Shown here one piece after another: positions 42,903-50,810 of a stretch of DNA of 64,000 nt. The notes under the pieces are model-generated. The model worked only from the letters and a program-made list of their open reading frames with translations, did no database searches and was not told the DNA's origin. Position 1 is the first letter of the stretch. The number at the start of each line of letters is the position of its first letter. The stretch comes from Thalassobaculum litoreum DSM 18839 (lineage in GTDB: Bacteria; Pseudomonadota; Alphaproteobacteria; Thalassobaculales; Thalassobaculaceae). The translations under genes were made by a program, and so were the position numbers. The stretch lies in the NCBI RefSeq assembly GCF_900102465.1, contig NZ_FNBW01000003.1, positions 248,001-312,000 of the forward strand, written 5' to 3'.

Positions 42903-43424
42903 ATGACCGTTCTGACACCGATTCCGCTGACCGCCGACGCCTTCGCGCCGTACGGCCATGTACTCGCGCTGCCGACCGGGCCGAGCCGGGTCGACTATTC
43001 CGCCTTCAGCCAGAACCTGCGGGGGGCGGCCGCCCAGGTCTGCTTCCGTACCAGCATGACCATGCCGAGCCCGATGCCGCTGGTCACCCGGACCATGGAG
43101 CGCCACGAGTTCTCCAGCCAGGCCTTCCTGCCGGTCGATGTGGCGCGCTATCTGGTTCTGGTGGCTCCGCATGGGGAGGACGGACGGCCGGATCCCGAGC
43201 AGCTCACCCTGTTCCTCGCCAAGGGCGATCAGGGCGTCAGCTACAACGCCAATGTCTGGCACCATCCGATGACCGTGCTCGACCGGCCGGCGGTCTTCGC
43301 CACGGTGATGTTCCTGGACGGCGGCGAGAAGGACGAGGAATTCGTCGACCTGCCCCATGACGTGACCATGACCCTGGGGCGCGCTCGGATGCCGCGGGTC
43401 ATGCTCAAGCCCGAGCCGCTCTAA
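42903..43424 (+). CDS. allA: Ureidoglycolate lyase-type protein
   Basis: A 173-residue cupin-like enzyme of the AllA family, which splits ureidoglycolate into glyoxylate and urea, the last step of purine/allantoin use. Family blocks are ITADAFAPYGHVL-like LTADAFAPYGHVLALP, ERHEFSSQAFLPVD, YLVLVAPHG and GVSYNANVWHHPMTVL near the C-terminus; the H-H in VWHHP is typical. The other allantoin genes are not nearby. A link with malate synthase G, 3 kb away, that uses glyoxylate, is only suggestive. Its TAA overlaps the stop of a small lipoprotein gene on the other strand. Confidence 0.9.
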   Translation: MTVLTPIPLTADAFAPYGHVLALPTGPSRVDYSAFSQNLRGAAAQVCFRTSMTMPSPMPLVTRTMERHEFSSQAFLPVDVARYLVLVAPHGEDGRPDPEQLTLFLAKGDQGVSYNANVWHHPMTVLDRPAVFATVMFLDGGEKDEEFVDLPHDVTMTLGRARMPRVMLKPEPL

Positions 43425-43588
43425 TAGCGCCGGCGGTCGCCGCCGGTGTCAGTTCCGCAGTTCCGCACGGCGTCGCAGCCGGCCTGGGCGACAGTGCTCA
43501 GCCACCGCACCGGATCGATGCCGGACTCCTTCCACGTGCATCCGGCAAGCATGGTCAGGCAAAGCACAACGGCGGTCGCGATACGCAT
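43421..43588 (-). CDS. Small lipoprotein, 55 aa, unknown function
   Basis: A short gene of 55 residues read on the minus strand from the ATG at 43588. The first 17 residues, MRIATAVVLCLTMLAGC, form a complete lipoprotein signal with lipobox LAGC; the mature part is about 39 residues (starting CTWKESGIDPVRWL) and contains two more cysteines (AGCDAVRNC) that could form a disulfide, then ends RRRY. A weak GGA lies before the start. Its stop codon overlaps the stop of allA on the opposite strand. It resembles small anonymous outer-membrane lipoproteins such as entericidin-like peptides in size only. Confidence 0.65.
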   Translation of the reverse strand: MRIATAVVLCLTMLAGCTWKESGIDPVRWLSTVAQAGCDAVRNCGTDTGGDRRRY

Positions 43589-43670
43589 TTCCGATCCAAA
43601 AAATCATTGTTAGACATTAATTTTTTATCCTATTAGGGTGATTTTGTCGAGGATGTATTGGAGCGAGTCC

Positions 43671-44216
43671 ATGAGCGAGGTCCGATCTGACGAGCGTCGC
43701 AGGGCACGATTGCGGCGGCTGGCGGGGATCATGCGGTGGGTCAGCCTCGCGCTTGCCGCCTTCGGACCGGTCGTGCTGATCGGTGTGTGGATGCGGTTCG
43801 AGGTCTTTGCCCCCTCGGTCATGCCCGGCCTCGGGGTCGGGACGTTCTCGGGTCTCGACCGGATCGGCGGCTACGCGATCTCGATGCTGCCGGCGGCGAT
43901 CGGGGTCTGGGGGTTCCTGAATCTGGCCGCGCTGTTCGGCCGGTTCGCGGCGGGCGACCTGTTCGATGCCGGCAATGCGGTCCGGCTGCGCCGTTTCGCG
44001 ATCTCCCTGCTCGCCGTGGTGCCGGCAAAGGTCGTCGCCCACGCCCTGCTGTCGGTCTGGCTGACCCGGGCGATGCCGCCGGGCAGCCGCCAGCTGCAGA
44101 TCTCGTTCTCCAGCGACGACGTCGTGCTGTTCGCGATCGGCCTTCTGATGGTGGCGCTGGCGACCGTGCTGCGCGAGGCGGCGGAGATCGCCGACGAGAA
44201 CCGGCAGTTCGTCTAG
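43671..44216 (+). CDS. DUF2975-domain membrane protein
   Basis: A 181-residue membrane protein with four predicted helices (WVSLALAAFGPVVLIGVW, GYAISMLPAAIGVWGFL, ISLLAVVPAKVVAHALL, VVLFAIGLLMVALATVL) and the pattern LFGRFAAGDLFDAGNAVRLR between helices 2 and 3, typical of DUF2975. It ends REAAEIADENRQFV. The ATG at 43671 has GGAG seven bases upstream; GTG at 43638 and ATG at 43653 are alternatives. DUF2975 genes normally sit next to a small HTH gene, as here. The pair may be a membrane sensor-regulator unit; the function is unknown. Confidence 0.88.
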   Translation: MSEVRSDERRRARLRRLAGIMRWVSLALAAFGPVVLIGVWMRFEVFAPSVMPGLGVGTFSGLDRIGGYAISMLPAAIGVWGFLNLAALFGRFAAGDLFDAGNAVRLRRFAISLLAVVPAKVVAHALLSVWLTRAMPPGSRQLQISFSSDDVVLFAIGLLMVALATVLREAAEIADENRQFV

Positions 44217-44238
44217 CTTATAGGGGCGCCTGACCGTC

Positions 44239-44451
44239 GTGCCGATCACCGTCACCCTGGATGTCATGCTGGCCCGCCGGAAGATGCGCGGCAAGGAACT
44301 GGCCGAGCGGATCGGCATGACCGAGCAGAACCTGTCGCTGCTGCGCTCGGGCAAGGTGAAGGGCGTGCGGTTCGAGACCCTGGCGCGGATCTGCGCCGAG
44401 CTCGACTGTCAGCCGGCGGATCTGTTGAGCTACGAGCCGGACGAGGCCTGA
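44239..44451 (+). CDS. Small XRE/Cro-type HTH regulator (DUF2975 partner)
   Basis: A 70-residue DNA-binding protein consisting of one helix-turn-helix domain: LDVMLARRKMRGKELAERIG, then MTEQNLSLLRSGKVKGVRFE and TLARICAELDCQPADLL. This is the YozG-type regulator seen downstream of DUF2975 proteins in many bacteria. A GTG at 44239 is the likely start; an internal ATG at 44263 would remove the first strand-like part. It lies 22 bases after its partner and is probably co-transcribed. Confidence 0.9.
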   Translation: MPITVTLDVMLARRKMRGKELAERIGMTEQNLSLLRSGKVKGVRFETLARICAELDCQPADLLSYEPDEA

Positions 44452-44453
44452 CC

Positions 44454-44897
44454 TCAGCCCTGCAGGGCGCGGTCCAGGGCTTCCAGGAACCGCGAGCGGT
44501 CCTGCTTGGTGAAGGCCGGGCCGCCACCCTTGGATTCGCCCATCGCCCGCAGGTCGCTCATCAGCTCGCGCATGCTCAGCGCCATGCCGATATTGGCGGC
44601 GGTGAAGGGTTTGCCCTTGTGGTCGATCACCCGGCAGCCGGCTTCCAGGCAGCGCGCGGCGAGGGGGATGTCGCCGGTCACCACGACGTCCTCGGCCGCC
44701 ACCTTGCCGACGATCCAGTCGTCGGCGGCGTCCAGATCCTGGCTGACCACGATGTTGTGCACCTTGGGCCGGTCGGTGACGCGGAAGCCCCGGTTGCTGA
44801 CCAGAAAGACCTCGCAGCCGAGCCGGTCGGAGACGGTCAGAACCTCGTCGCGCACCGGGCAGGCGTCGGCGTCCACAAAGATCCGGGCATCGGTCAC
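44454..44897 (-). CDS. YaiI/YqxD-family (DUF188) protein
   Basis: A 147-residue PIN-like fold protein of the UPF0178/DUF188 family. The conserved acidic start IFVDADACPVRDEV carries the metal-site aspartates, followed by VFLVSNRGFRV, DAADDWIVGKVAAEDVVVTG and DIPLAARCLEAGCRVIDHKG, and then the terminal PAFTKQDRSRFLEALDRAL. The family is predicted to be a nuclease but is not characterised. It starts with GTG at 44897, overlapping the stop of the PilZ gene by GTGA, so the two are translationally coupled. It converges with the HTH gene, 2 bases apart. Confidence 0.92.
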   Translation of the reverse strand: MTDARIFVDADACPVRDEVLTVSDRLGCEVFLVSNRGFRVTDRPKVHNIVVSQDLDAADDWIVGKVAAEDVVVTGDIPLAARCLEAGCRVIDHKGKPFTAANIGMALSMRELMSDLRAMGESKGGGPAFTKQDRSRFLEALDRALQG

Positions 44898-45265
44898 GGC
44901 TTCTTCACCTCGGCGCGCTTGGCGGCATAGTAGCTCTGCAGGGCCTGGCGCTTGTAGCGCTCCGGGGAGAAGAACCGGGCGGCGAGGCCGGGCCCGCCGA
45001 CCCGTTTGATCACGACCGTCAGGTCCAGGTCCAGCGTTCCGGTCCGGTCGTGATAGTCGCGCACCACGATCCGGACCGATGCCTTCTGACCGGCGATCAG
45101 GCCGCCGGCATAGGGACCGGCCAGGAACCCTTCCTCCGACCAGTTGATCAGCGGCACGTCGCGGCCCTCGAGGCGCACGTAGCTGTCGCCGCGCGTGCGC
45201 AGCCGGGGCTGGCGCCGACGCTCCACCACGGGGGTCTTCGGGCGGGAGAGAAATGGCAGTTTCAT
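44894..45265 (-). CDS. PilZ-domain c-di-GMP-binding protein
   Basis: A 123-residue protein with one PilZ domain. Both c-di-GMP-binding motifs are present: RxxxR as ERRRQPRLRTRG (around residue 16) and NxSxxG as INWSEEGFLAG (around residue 40). The rest forms the beta-barrel (SVRIVVRDYHDRTGTLDLDL, VVIKRVGGPGLAARFF) and a helical tail. It should respond to c-di-GMP, affecting motility, polysaccharide or another output; no effector domain is attached. It is followed, with a GTGA overlap, by a DUF188 gene. Confidence 0.92.
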   Translation of the reverse strand: MKLPFLSRPKTPVVERRRQPRLRTRGDSYVRLEGRDVPLINWSEEGFLAGPYAGGLIAGQKASVRIVVRDYHDRTGTLDLDLTVVIKRVGGPGLAARFFSPERYKRQALQSYYAAKRAEVKKP

Positions 45266-45368
45266 GAATAGGTACGTAGCACAGCGAGCCGACGATGTTC
45301 ACGCCGCGGTGCGAATGTTGCGGTGTTCATGGAGTGGTGTTCATGGAGCGGTGTTCATGCTGCGGTGT

Positions 45369-46583
45369 TCATGCGGCGGTCTGCGGATAGGGTGCCATTT
45401 CGGGCAAGGTAAGCTGCACGGTGGTTCCCTGGCCCAGGGTGCTGTCCAGCACGATGTTGCCTCCCAAGGCGTCGACGAGCTGCTTGACCAGGGTGAGGCC
45501 GAGACCGGTGCCGCCGATGCTGGGCAGGTCGTGCTCGTGGCCGCGGAAGAACGGTTCGAACACATCCGCGAGCTTGTCCGCCGGGATGCCGACGCCCTGG
45601 TCGCGGATCGCGATCTCGACGCCGTCATCGACGGCCCGGGCGATCACTTCCACCGTGCCGCCGCGACGGGAGTATTTGATGGCGTTGGACATGAGGTTGG
45701 TCAGCACCATCCGCAGCGCCCGTTCGTCGGTACACAGCGAGCTGGCCGACTGCACCTGGGTCAGCAGATCTATGCCCATGTCCCGGGCCGTGGTGGAGAG
45801 CATCTGGCAGATATCGGCGATGGTGCGGTCCACCGCGACCGGTTCCGGCGTGAAACTCGGGCCGTGCTGGATCAGGCGCTCAAGGTCGAGAATGTCGTTG
45901 ATCTGCTGCAGGAGCTGGTTGGAAGCGGTGCGGATGCTGTCCAGATAGTCCTTCTGGGTGTCGTTCACCGGTCCGGAGATCTGCAGGTCCAGCAGATCGG
46001 TGAAGCCGAGCACCGCGTTCAGGGGCGTGCGCAGCTCATGGCTGACGCGGGCCAGGAACTGGGTCTTCACCCGCTCGGCTTCACGCGCGTCGGAGGCGAC
46101 CACCTCCAGGCGTTCGTTGGCACAGCGCAGCTGGCGCGTCCGGGCCTCCACCCGCGACTCCAGTTCGGCATTCGCCCGGGCCAGCTTTTCGTTGGCTTCG
46201 CGCAGCGCCGCATGGGTCGGGACCGTGAGGATGGTGCTCAGCATCTGCCAGACAAGCACGGCGGTCGCGACGGAGACGATCGCGGTCATCACCTTGCTCA
46301 CCGCCTCCGCGCTGTAGGCCGGGACCCACAGTGTCACCAGGCCGAACAGATGGGTGATCGCACACAGGATGATGAAGGCGGCGAAAAAGTAGAGAATGCC
46401 GTTCGGGTTCAGATCCGGGCGGCGTCGGGCGATGATCGCGAGCGCCGCGGGGATCGACAGGTAGGCCGCTGCGATACCGACATCGGCCAGCACATGGCTC
46501 CAGATCAGAACCGGATCCCAAAGCAGGCAATAGCCGTGGGGCGTCATGTCGTCGAATAAGCTCAGCGTCTGCAGGTTGATCAT
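45369..46583 (-). CDS. Membrane histidine kinase with ethylene-receptor-like sensor domain
   Basis: A 404-residue kinase with three N-terminal helices (about residues 24-54, 62-86 and 95-122), a coiled-coil linker (130-172), a HisKA domain with phosphoacceptor H182 (ARVSHELRTPLN) and an HATPase domain (N box LMSNAIKYS, G1 DQGVGIP, F box FEPFFRG, G2 GTGLGL). The membrane part aligns without gaps to plant ETR1 at a constant offset of nine: D34, Y41, I44, P45, I71, C74 and H78 match D25, Y32, I35, P36, I62, C65 and H69, the residues needed for Cu(I)/ethylene binding. No receiver domain or response regulator is adjacent. The ATG at 46583 follows AGGTGA; a GTG at 46595 is possible. Confidence 0.92.
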   Translation of the reverse strand: MINLQTLSLFDDMTPHGYCLLWDPVLIWSHVLADVGIAAAYLSIPAALAIIARRRPDLNPNGILYFFAAFIILCAITHLFGLVTLWVPAYSAEAVSKVMTAIVSVATAVLVWQMLSTILTVPTHAALREANEKLARANAELESRVEARTRQLRCANERLEVVASDAREAERVKTQFLARVSHELRTPLNAVLGFTDLLDLQISGPVNDTQKDYLDSIRTASNQLLQQINDILDLERLIQHGPSFTPEPVAVDRTIADICQMLSTTARDMGIDLLTQVQSASSLCTDERALRMVLTNLMSNAIKYSRRGGTVEVIARAVDDGVEIAIRDQGVGIPADKLADVFEPFFRGHEHDLPSIGGTGLGLTLVKQLVDALGGNIVLDSTLGQGTTVQLTLPEMAPYPQTAA

Positions 46584-46649
46584 GGAATGCGTCACCTGTG
46601 CCTGAATCGAGGACCAGCCCTCGGAATCGGTGAAGGTAGAGGCAATTTT

Positions 46650-46664
46650 TTAACCTAGGGTTAA
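46650..46664. promoter_or_regulatory. CtrA-type box upstream of the histidine kinase
   Basis: TTAACCTAGGGTTAA matches TTAA-N7-TTAA, the CtrA binding motif of alphaproteobacteria, and begins TTAACC as full sites do. It lies 67-81 bases before the kinase ATG and about 150 bases before the malate synthase ATG on the other side, in an A+T-rich segment. Confidence 0.55.
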
Positions 46665-46731
46665 GCAGAGAAATTGTTTTCGTCGGAGCCAGGTCCGGTC
46701 GGGCCGGTGGCCCGGCGAAAATAGGTTTGCC

Positions 46732-46760
46732 TTGATCCGTGGGAATCCGTCTTGTTTATA
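46732..46760 (+). promoter_or_regulatory. Putative sigma-70 promoter of glcB
   Basis: TTGATC (46732-46737) and TTTATA (46755-46760) are separated by 17 bases and lie 44 bases before the malate synthase start codon. The hexamers are only partly consensus, so this is a candidate. Confidence 0.4.
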
Positions 46761-46804
46761 GCGTCGGGTAATCAGACAAATTCAGAAACTCAGGGAGTAG
46801 GCGA

Positions 46805-48979
46805 ATGACGGAGCGGGTTGAGGTCGGCGGACTGCAGGTGGCGAAGGAGCTCTACGACTTCGCCGTCAACGAGGCTCTGCCGGGGACCGGCGTGGAGGCG
46901 GCCGCGTTCTGGGACGGGCTCGGCGCCATCGTCCACGATCTCGCTCCGCGCAACGCCGCCCTGCTGGCCAGGCGCGAGAAGATCCAGGAGGAGATCGACG
47001 CCTGGCACAAGGCGAACCCGGGTCCGATCGGCGACCTGGATGCCTACAAGGCCTTCCTGAAGGAGATCGGCTACCTCGTGGAGGAAGGGCCGGACTTCAA
47101 GGTCGACACCGCGAATGTGGACCCGGAGATATCCTCGATCGCCGGCCCGCAGCTCGTGGTGCCGGTGATGAACGCGCGCTATGCCCTGAACGCCGCCAAC
47201 GCGCGCTGGGGCAGCCTGTACGACGCGCTGTACGGCACCGACGCGATCTCCGAGGAGGGCGGTGCGGAGAAGTCGGGCGGCTACAACCCGGCGCGCGGCG
47301 CCAAGGTGATCGCCTGGGCCCGCAAGTTCCTCGACGGGTCCGCCCCGCTCGCCGCGGGCAGCCACGCGGATGCCACCGGCTACACGGTCGAGGGCGGCAA
47401 GCTGGTGGTCTCCATGGCGTCCGGTTCCACCGGCCTGAAGGACCCCGCCCAGTTCGTCGGCTACAAGGGCGATGCGGCCGCGCCGACCGGTATCCTGCTG
47501 GTGCGCAACGGCATGCATGCCGAGATCGTCATCGACGCCTCCCACCCGATCGGCAAGACCGACAAGGCCCATGTCGCCGATTTGGTCCTGGAATCCGCGG
47601 TCAGCACCATCATGGACTGCGAGGATTCCGTCGCCGCCGTGGATGCGCCGGACAAGGTACTCGCCTATCGCAACTGGCTCGGCCTGATGAAGGGCGATCT
47701 GGTCGAGCGGTTCGAGAAGGGCGGCAAGACCGTCGAGCGCAAGCTGAACCCGGACCGGGTCTACACCGCGCCGGACGGCTCCTCTGTCAGCCTGCACGGC
47801 CGTTCGCTGATGCTGGTCCGCAATGTCGGCCATCTGATGACCAACCCGGCGGTGCTGGACCGCGACGGCAACGAGGTGCCCGAGGGCATCCTCGACGCCA
47901 TGTTCACCAGCGCCATCGCCCTGCACGACATCAAGGGCGACCACAGTCTGCACAACACCCGCGCCGGCTCGGTCTATATCGTGAAGCCGAAGATGCACGG
48001 CCCCGAGGAGGTCGCCTTCTCCAACGAGCTGTTCGGCCGGGTCGAGCAGGTGCTGGGCATGGCGCCGAACACCCTGAAGATGGGCATCATGGACGAGGAG
48101 CGGCGCACCACCGTCAACCTCAAGGAATGCATCCGCGCCGCCAAGAGCCGGGTCGCCTTCATCAACACCGGCTTCCTCGACCGGACCGGCGACGAGATGC
48201 ACACCTCCATGGAAGCGGGCCCGATGATCCGCAAGGGCGACATGAAGGCCGCCCCGTGGATCGCCGCCTACGAGAACTGGAACGTCGATATCGGGCTGGA
48301 ATGCGGTCTGACCGGCAAGGCGCAGATCGGCAAGGGCATGTGGGCCATGCCGGATCTGATGGCCGACATGCTGGAGCAGAAGATCGGCCACCCGAAGGCC
48401 GGTGCCAACACCGCCTGGGTGCCGTCGCCGACGGCCGCCACCCTGCACGCGACCCACTATCACACGGTGGACGTGAAGGCGCGCCAGGACGAACTGCGCT
48501 CCCGTGGCCGGGCCAAGCTGGACGACATCCTGACGGTGCCGGTGGCGGCGCGGCCGAACTGGTCGCCCCAGGACATCCAGGCCGAGCTGGACAACAACGC
48601 CCAGGGCATCCTCGGCTACGTGGTCCGCTGGGTCGACCAGGGGGTCGGCTGCTCCAAGGTGCCGGATATCAACAATGTCGGCCTGATGGAGGACCGCGCC
48701 ACCCTGCGGATCTCCAGCCAGCACATCGCCAACTGGCTGCACCACGGCGTGTGCGGCGAGGAGCAGGTGATGGAGACCATGAAGCGCATGGCGAAGGTGG
48801 TCGACGGCCAGAACGCCGGCGATCCGGCCTACCGTCCGATGGCCGGCGATTTCGACGGCAGCGTGGCGTTCCAGGCGGCCTGCGACCTGGTGTTCAAGGG
48901 CCGCGAGCAGCCCAGCGGCTACACCGAGCCGGTCCTGCACCGGCGCCGGATCGAGGCGAAGGCCAAGTTCGGCGGCTGA
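46805..48979 (+). CDS. glcB: Malate synthase G
   Basis: A 724-residue enzyme that condenses glyoxylate and acetyl-CoA to malate. The length matches isoform G (about 720 aa) rather than the shorter isoform A. The signature [20 protein letters not shown], with the metal-binding E and D, is nearly identical in all [17 protein letters not shown]-like [20 protein letters not shown], the [13 protein letters not shown] block with a catalytic region, and the C-terminal [14 protein letters not shown] also fit. It lets the cell grow on C2 compounds, glycolate or purine-derived glyoxylate. A terminator follows; the gene forms its own transcript. Confidence 0.97.
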   Translation: MTERVEVGGLQVAKELYDFAVNEALPGTGVEAAAFWDGLGAIVHDLAPRNAALLARREKIQEEIDAWHKANPGPIGDLDAYKAFLKEIGYLVEEGPDFKVDTANVDPEISSIAGPQLVVPVMNARYALNAANARWGSLYDALYGTDAISEEGGAEKSGGYNPARGAKVIAWARKFLDGSAPLAAGSHADATGYTVEGGKLVVSMASGSTGLKDPAQFVGYKGDAAAPTGILLVRNGMHAEIVIDASHPIGKTDKAHVADLVLESAVSTIMDCEDSVAAVDAPDKVLAYRNWLGLMKGDLVERFEKGGKTVERKLNPDRVYTAPDGSSVSLHGRSLMLVRNVGHLMTNPAVLDRDGNEVPEGILDAMFTSAIALHDIKGDHSLHNTRAGSVYIVKPKMHGPEEVAFSNELFGRVEQVLGMAPNTLKMGIMDEERRTTVNLKECIRAAKSRVAFINTGFLDRTGDEMHTSMEAGPMIRKGDMKAAPWIAAYENWNVDIGLECGLTGKAQIGKGMWAMPDLMADMLEQKIGHPKAGANTAWVPSPTAATLHATHYHTVDVKARQDELRSRGRAKLDDILTVPVAARPNWSPQDIQAELDNNAQGILGYVVRWVDQGVGCSKVPDINNVGLMEDRATLRISSQHIANWLHHGVCGEEQVMETMKRMAKVVDGQNAGDPAYRPMAGDFDGSVAFQAACDLVFKGREQPSGYTEPVLHRRRIEAKAKFGG

Positions 48980-49030
48980 CCACCCTGCCGGCCGCGTTTC
49001 ACGGCCGATTCTGATTGCGGCGACCTCCGG

Positions 49031-49064
49031 CGAGGCCCATCTGTAGAAGGTGGGCCTCGTTTTT
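49031..49064 (+). terminator. Rho-independent terminator of glcB
   Basis: CGAGGCCCA and TGGGCCTCG pair over 9 bases around an 11-base loop, directly followed by TTTTT. It lies 51 bases after the malate synthase stop. Confidence 0.9.
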
Positions 49065-49138
49065 GTTGGCGGCCATCACCGGCGCCGGAGGATACTGCTC
49101 CCGGTGGCCGCGCAACGGCCTGAACAAGCGAGGTTTCC

Positions 49139-50104
49139 ATGGATCCTGTGATGGATTTCGTCTCCGGCGGACAGATCGCCCTGATCGTTCTGGCGGTCGT
49201 GCTGATCTTCCTCGTGGTGAAGGGCGTGCGGATCGTGCCGCAGGGCGAGCAGTGGACCGTGGAACGGTTCGGCCGCTACGTGACCACGCTGGAACCCGGG
49301 CTCGGGGTGATCAACCCGCTGTTCAGCCGGATCGGCAAGAAGATCAACATGATGGAGAACGTGCTCGACATCCCCGAGCAGGACGTCATCACCCATGACA
49401 ACGCGTCCTGCCGGGTCGACGCCATCGTCTTCTTCCAGGTGATCGACGCCCGCCGCGCCGCCTACGAGGTGCGCGATCTCGAGCAGGCGGTGATCAATCT
49501 GGCCCTGACCAACATCCGCTCGGTGCTGGGCAGCACCTCCCTGGACGCCGCCCTGTCGTCGCGCGACGAGATGAACACCCGCATCCTGCGGGTGATGGAC
49601 GAGGCGACCGACCCCTGGGGCGTGAAGATCACCCGGGTCGAGATCAAGGACATCGCGCCGCCGAAGGACCTGCTGGACGCCATGGCGAGCCAGATGAAGG
49701 CCGAACGGGAGAAGCGGGCGCAGATCCTGGAGGCGGAAGGCTACCGTGCGGCGGCGGTCCAGCGGGCCGAGGGCGACAAGCAGTCCGAGATCCTGAAGGC
49801 GGAGGGCGAGCTGGTGGCGGCCCAGCGTCAGGCCGAGGCGCGCGAGCGTCTGGCCCAGGCCGAGGCCGAGGCGACCCGTCTGGTGGCCGTGGCGATCGGC
49901 TCGACGGGGACCAACGCGGTCAACTATTTCATCGCTCAGAAATACGTCGAGGCGCTGTCGGAATTCGCCCGGTCGCCGAACCAGAAGACCGTCTTCATGC
50001 CGCTGGAGGCATCGTCCGTGATCGGCTCGATCGGCGGCATCAAGGAACTGCTCAACAGCGTGTCGGGCAACGACCTGCCGCCGCCCCCGCCGCGGCGCGG
50101 CTGA
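49139..50104 (+). CDS. SPFH/Band 7 membrane protein (QmcA/paraslipin-like)
   Basis: A 321-residue stomatin-like protein. One N-terminal membrane helix (IALIVLAVVLIFLVVKGVRI) leads to a Band 7 domain starting VPQGEQWTVERFGRY, with the family's TLEPGLGVINPLFSRIGKK and VIDARRAAYEVRDLEQAVIN, and then a long helical coiled-coil (about residues 190-250, AEREKRAQILEAEGYRAAAV). Such proteins oligomerise in membrane microdomains and regulate proteases or lipid organisation. It is paired with a NfeD gene 10 bases downstream, the standard partner of this family. Confidence 0.93.
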   Translation: MDPVMDFVSGGQIALIVLAVVLIFLVVKGVRIVPQGEQWTVERFGRYVTTLEPGLGVINPLFSRIGKKINMMENVLDIPEQDVITHDNASCRVDAIVFFQVIDARRAAYEVRDLEQAVINLALTNIRSVLGSTSLDAALSSRDEMNTRILRVMDEATDPWGVKITRVEIKDIAPPKDLLDAMASQMKAEREKRAQILEAEGYRAAAVQRAEGDKQSEILKAEGELVAAQRQAEARERLAQAEAEATRLVAVAIGSTGTNAVNYFIAQKYVEALSEFARSPNQKTVFMPLEASSVIGSIGGIKELLNSVSGNDLPPPPPRRG

Positions 50105-50114
50105 GGAGGCGGTC

Positions 50115-50624
50115 ATGGACCATCTGCTGGTGATCCGGCCGGAGGCGTGGCACTGGGCCACCCTGGGCTTCGTGCTGATGGCGCTGGAGATCGTACTGCC
50201 GGAGACCGTCTTCCTGTGGTTCGGCCTGGCCGGTGTGGCCACCGGCGCCACCCTGTTCGTCGTCGACATGCCGACCGCCTATCAGATCGGCCTGTTCGGG
50301 CTGTACGCGCTGCTGTCCTACGTCCCGGTGCGGGTCTACGTGCGGCGCTGGCAGAAGGGCGACATGCTGGCGGCGCGGGGGCTGAACCAGCGCGGCCAGT
50401 CCCTGGTCGGCCAACGCGTCGGGGTGACCGAGGCGGTGGTCAACGGATTCGGCGCGGCCCGCGTGGGCGACTCGCGCTGGCGCATCGCCTGCGACGAGGA
50501 TCTCGAGGTGGGGGCGTCGGCGGAGGTGGTGGCGGTCGTGGGTACAACCTTGCAGGTACGGCGGGCGCATGCCTCGACGCCGCAACCCGCGGGACCGGCC
50601 CCCTCGGCACCAATTTCTGGCTGA
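50115..50624 (+). CDS. NfeD-family membrane protein
   Basis: A 169-residue partner of the SPFH protein. It has three predicted helices near the N-terminus (ATLGFVLMALEIVLPETVFL, GLAGVATGATLFVVDM, IGLFGLYALLSYVPVRVYV) and a C-terminal soluble OB-fold domain starting GQSLVGQRVGVTEAVVNGFG, with RWRIACDEDLEVGASAEVVA. The short (non-protease) NfeD form lacks the ClpP-like domain. It is coupled to the upstream Band 7 gene in a conserved operon; the function is organising membrane domains, by family inference. Confidence 0.92.
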   Translation: MDHLLVIRPEAWHWATLGFVLMALEIVLPETVFLWFGLAGVATGATLFVVDMPTAYQIGLFGLYALLSYVPVRVYVRRWQKGDMLAARGLNQRGQSLVGQRVGVTEAVVNGFGAARVGDSRWRIACDEDLEVGASAEVVAVVGTTLQVRRAHASTPQPAGPAPSAPISG

Positions 50625-50741
50625 AAAATCGGCAAAAGACCCCGAGTCTGCCTTATTGCTGAGCGTTTTACGGGATGGCCAGGGACCCGACCGTGAAAGT
50701 GCACAAATAGAAATCAAGGACTAGCGCGGATCCGCCGGCGC

Positions 50742-50767
50742 GTGCCACCTTTGGCACGGTCGTTGTA
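50742..50767 (+). promoter_or_regulatory. Candidate sigma-54 promoter with overlapping palindrome, upstream of peptide ABC operon
   Basis: TTGGCACGGTCGTTGTA (50751-50767) fits TGGCACG-N4-TTGCW: GG and G(T) are separated by exactly ten bases, but the -12 GC is GT. It overlaps a perfect hairpin GTGCCA-CCTT-TGGCAC (50742-50757) that might instead be an operator. It lies 26-44 bases before the likely start codons. Confidence 0.45.
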
Positions 50768-50810
50768 AGGCGACCGATCCCACTTCCCCTTCGTGAGGAG
50801 CGCCCTCACG

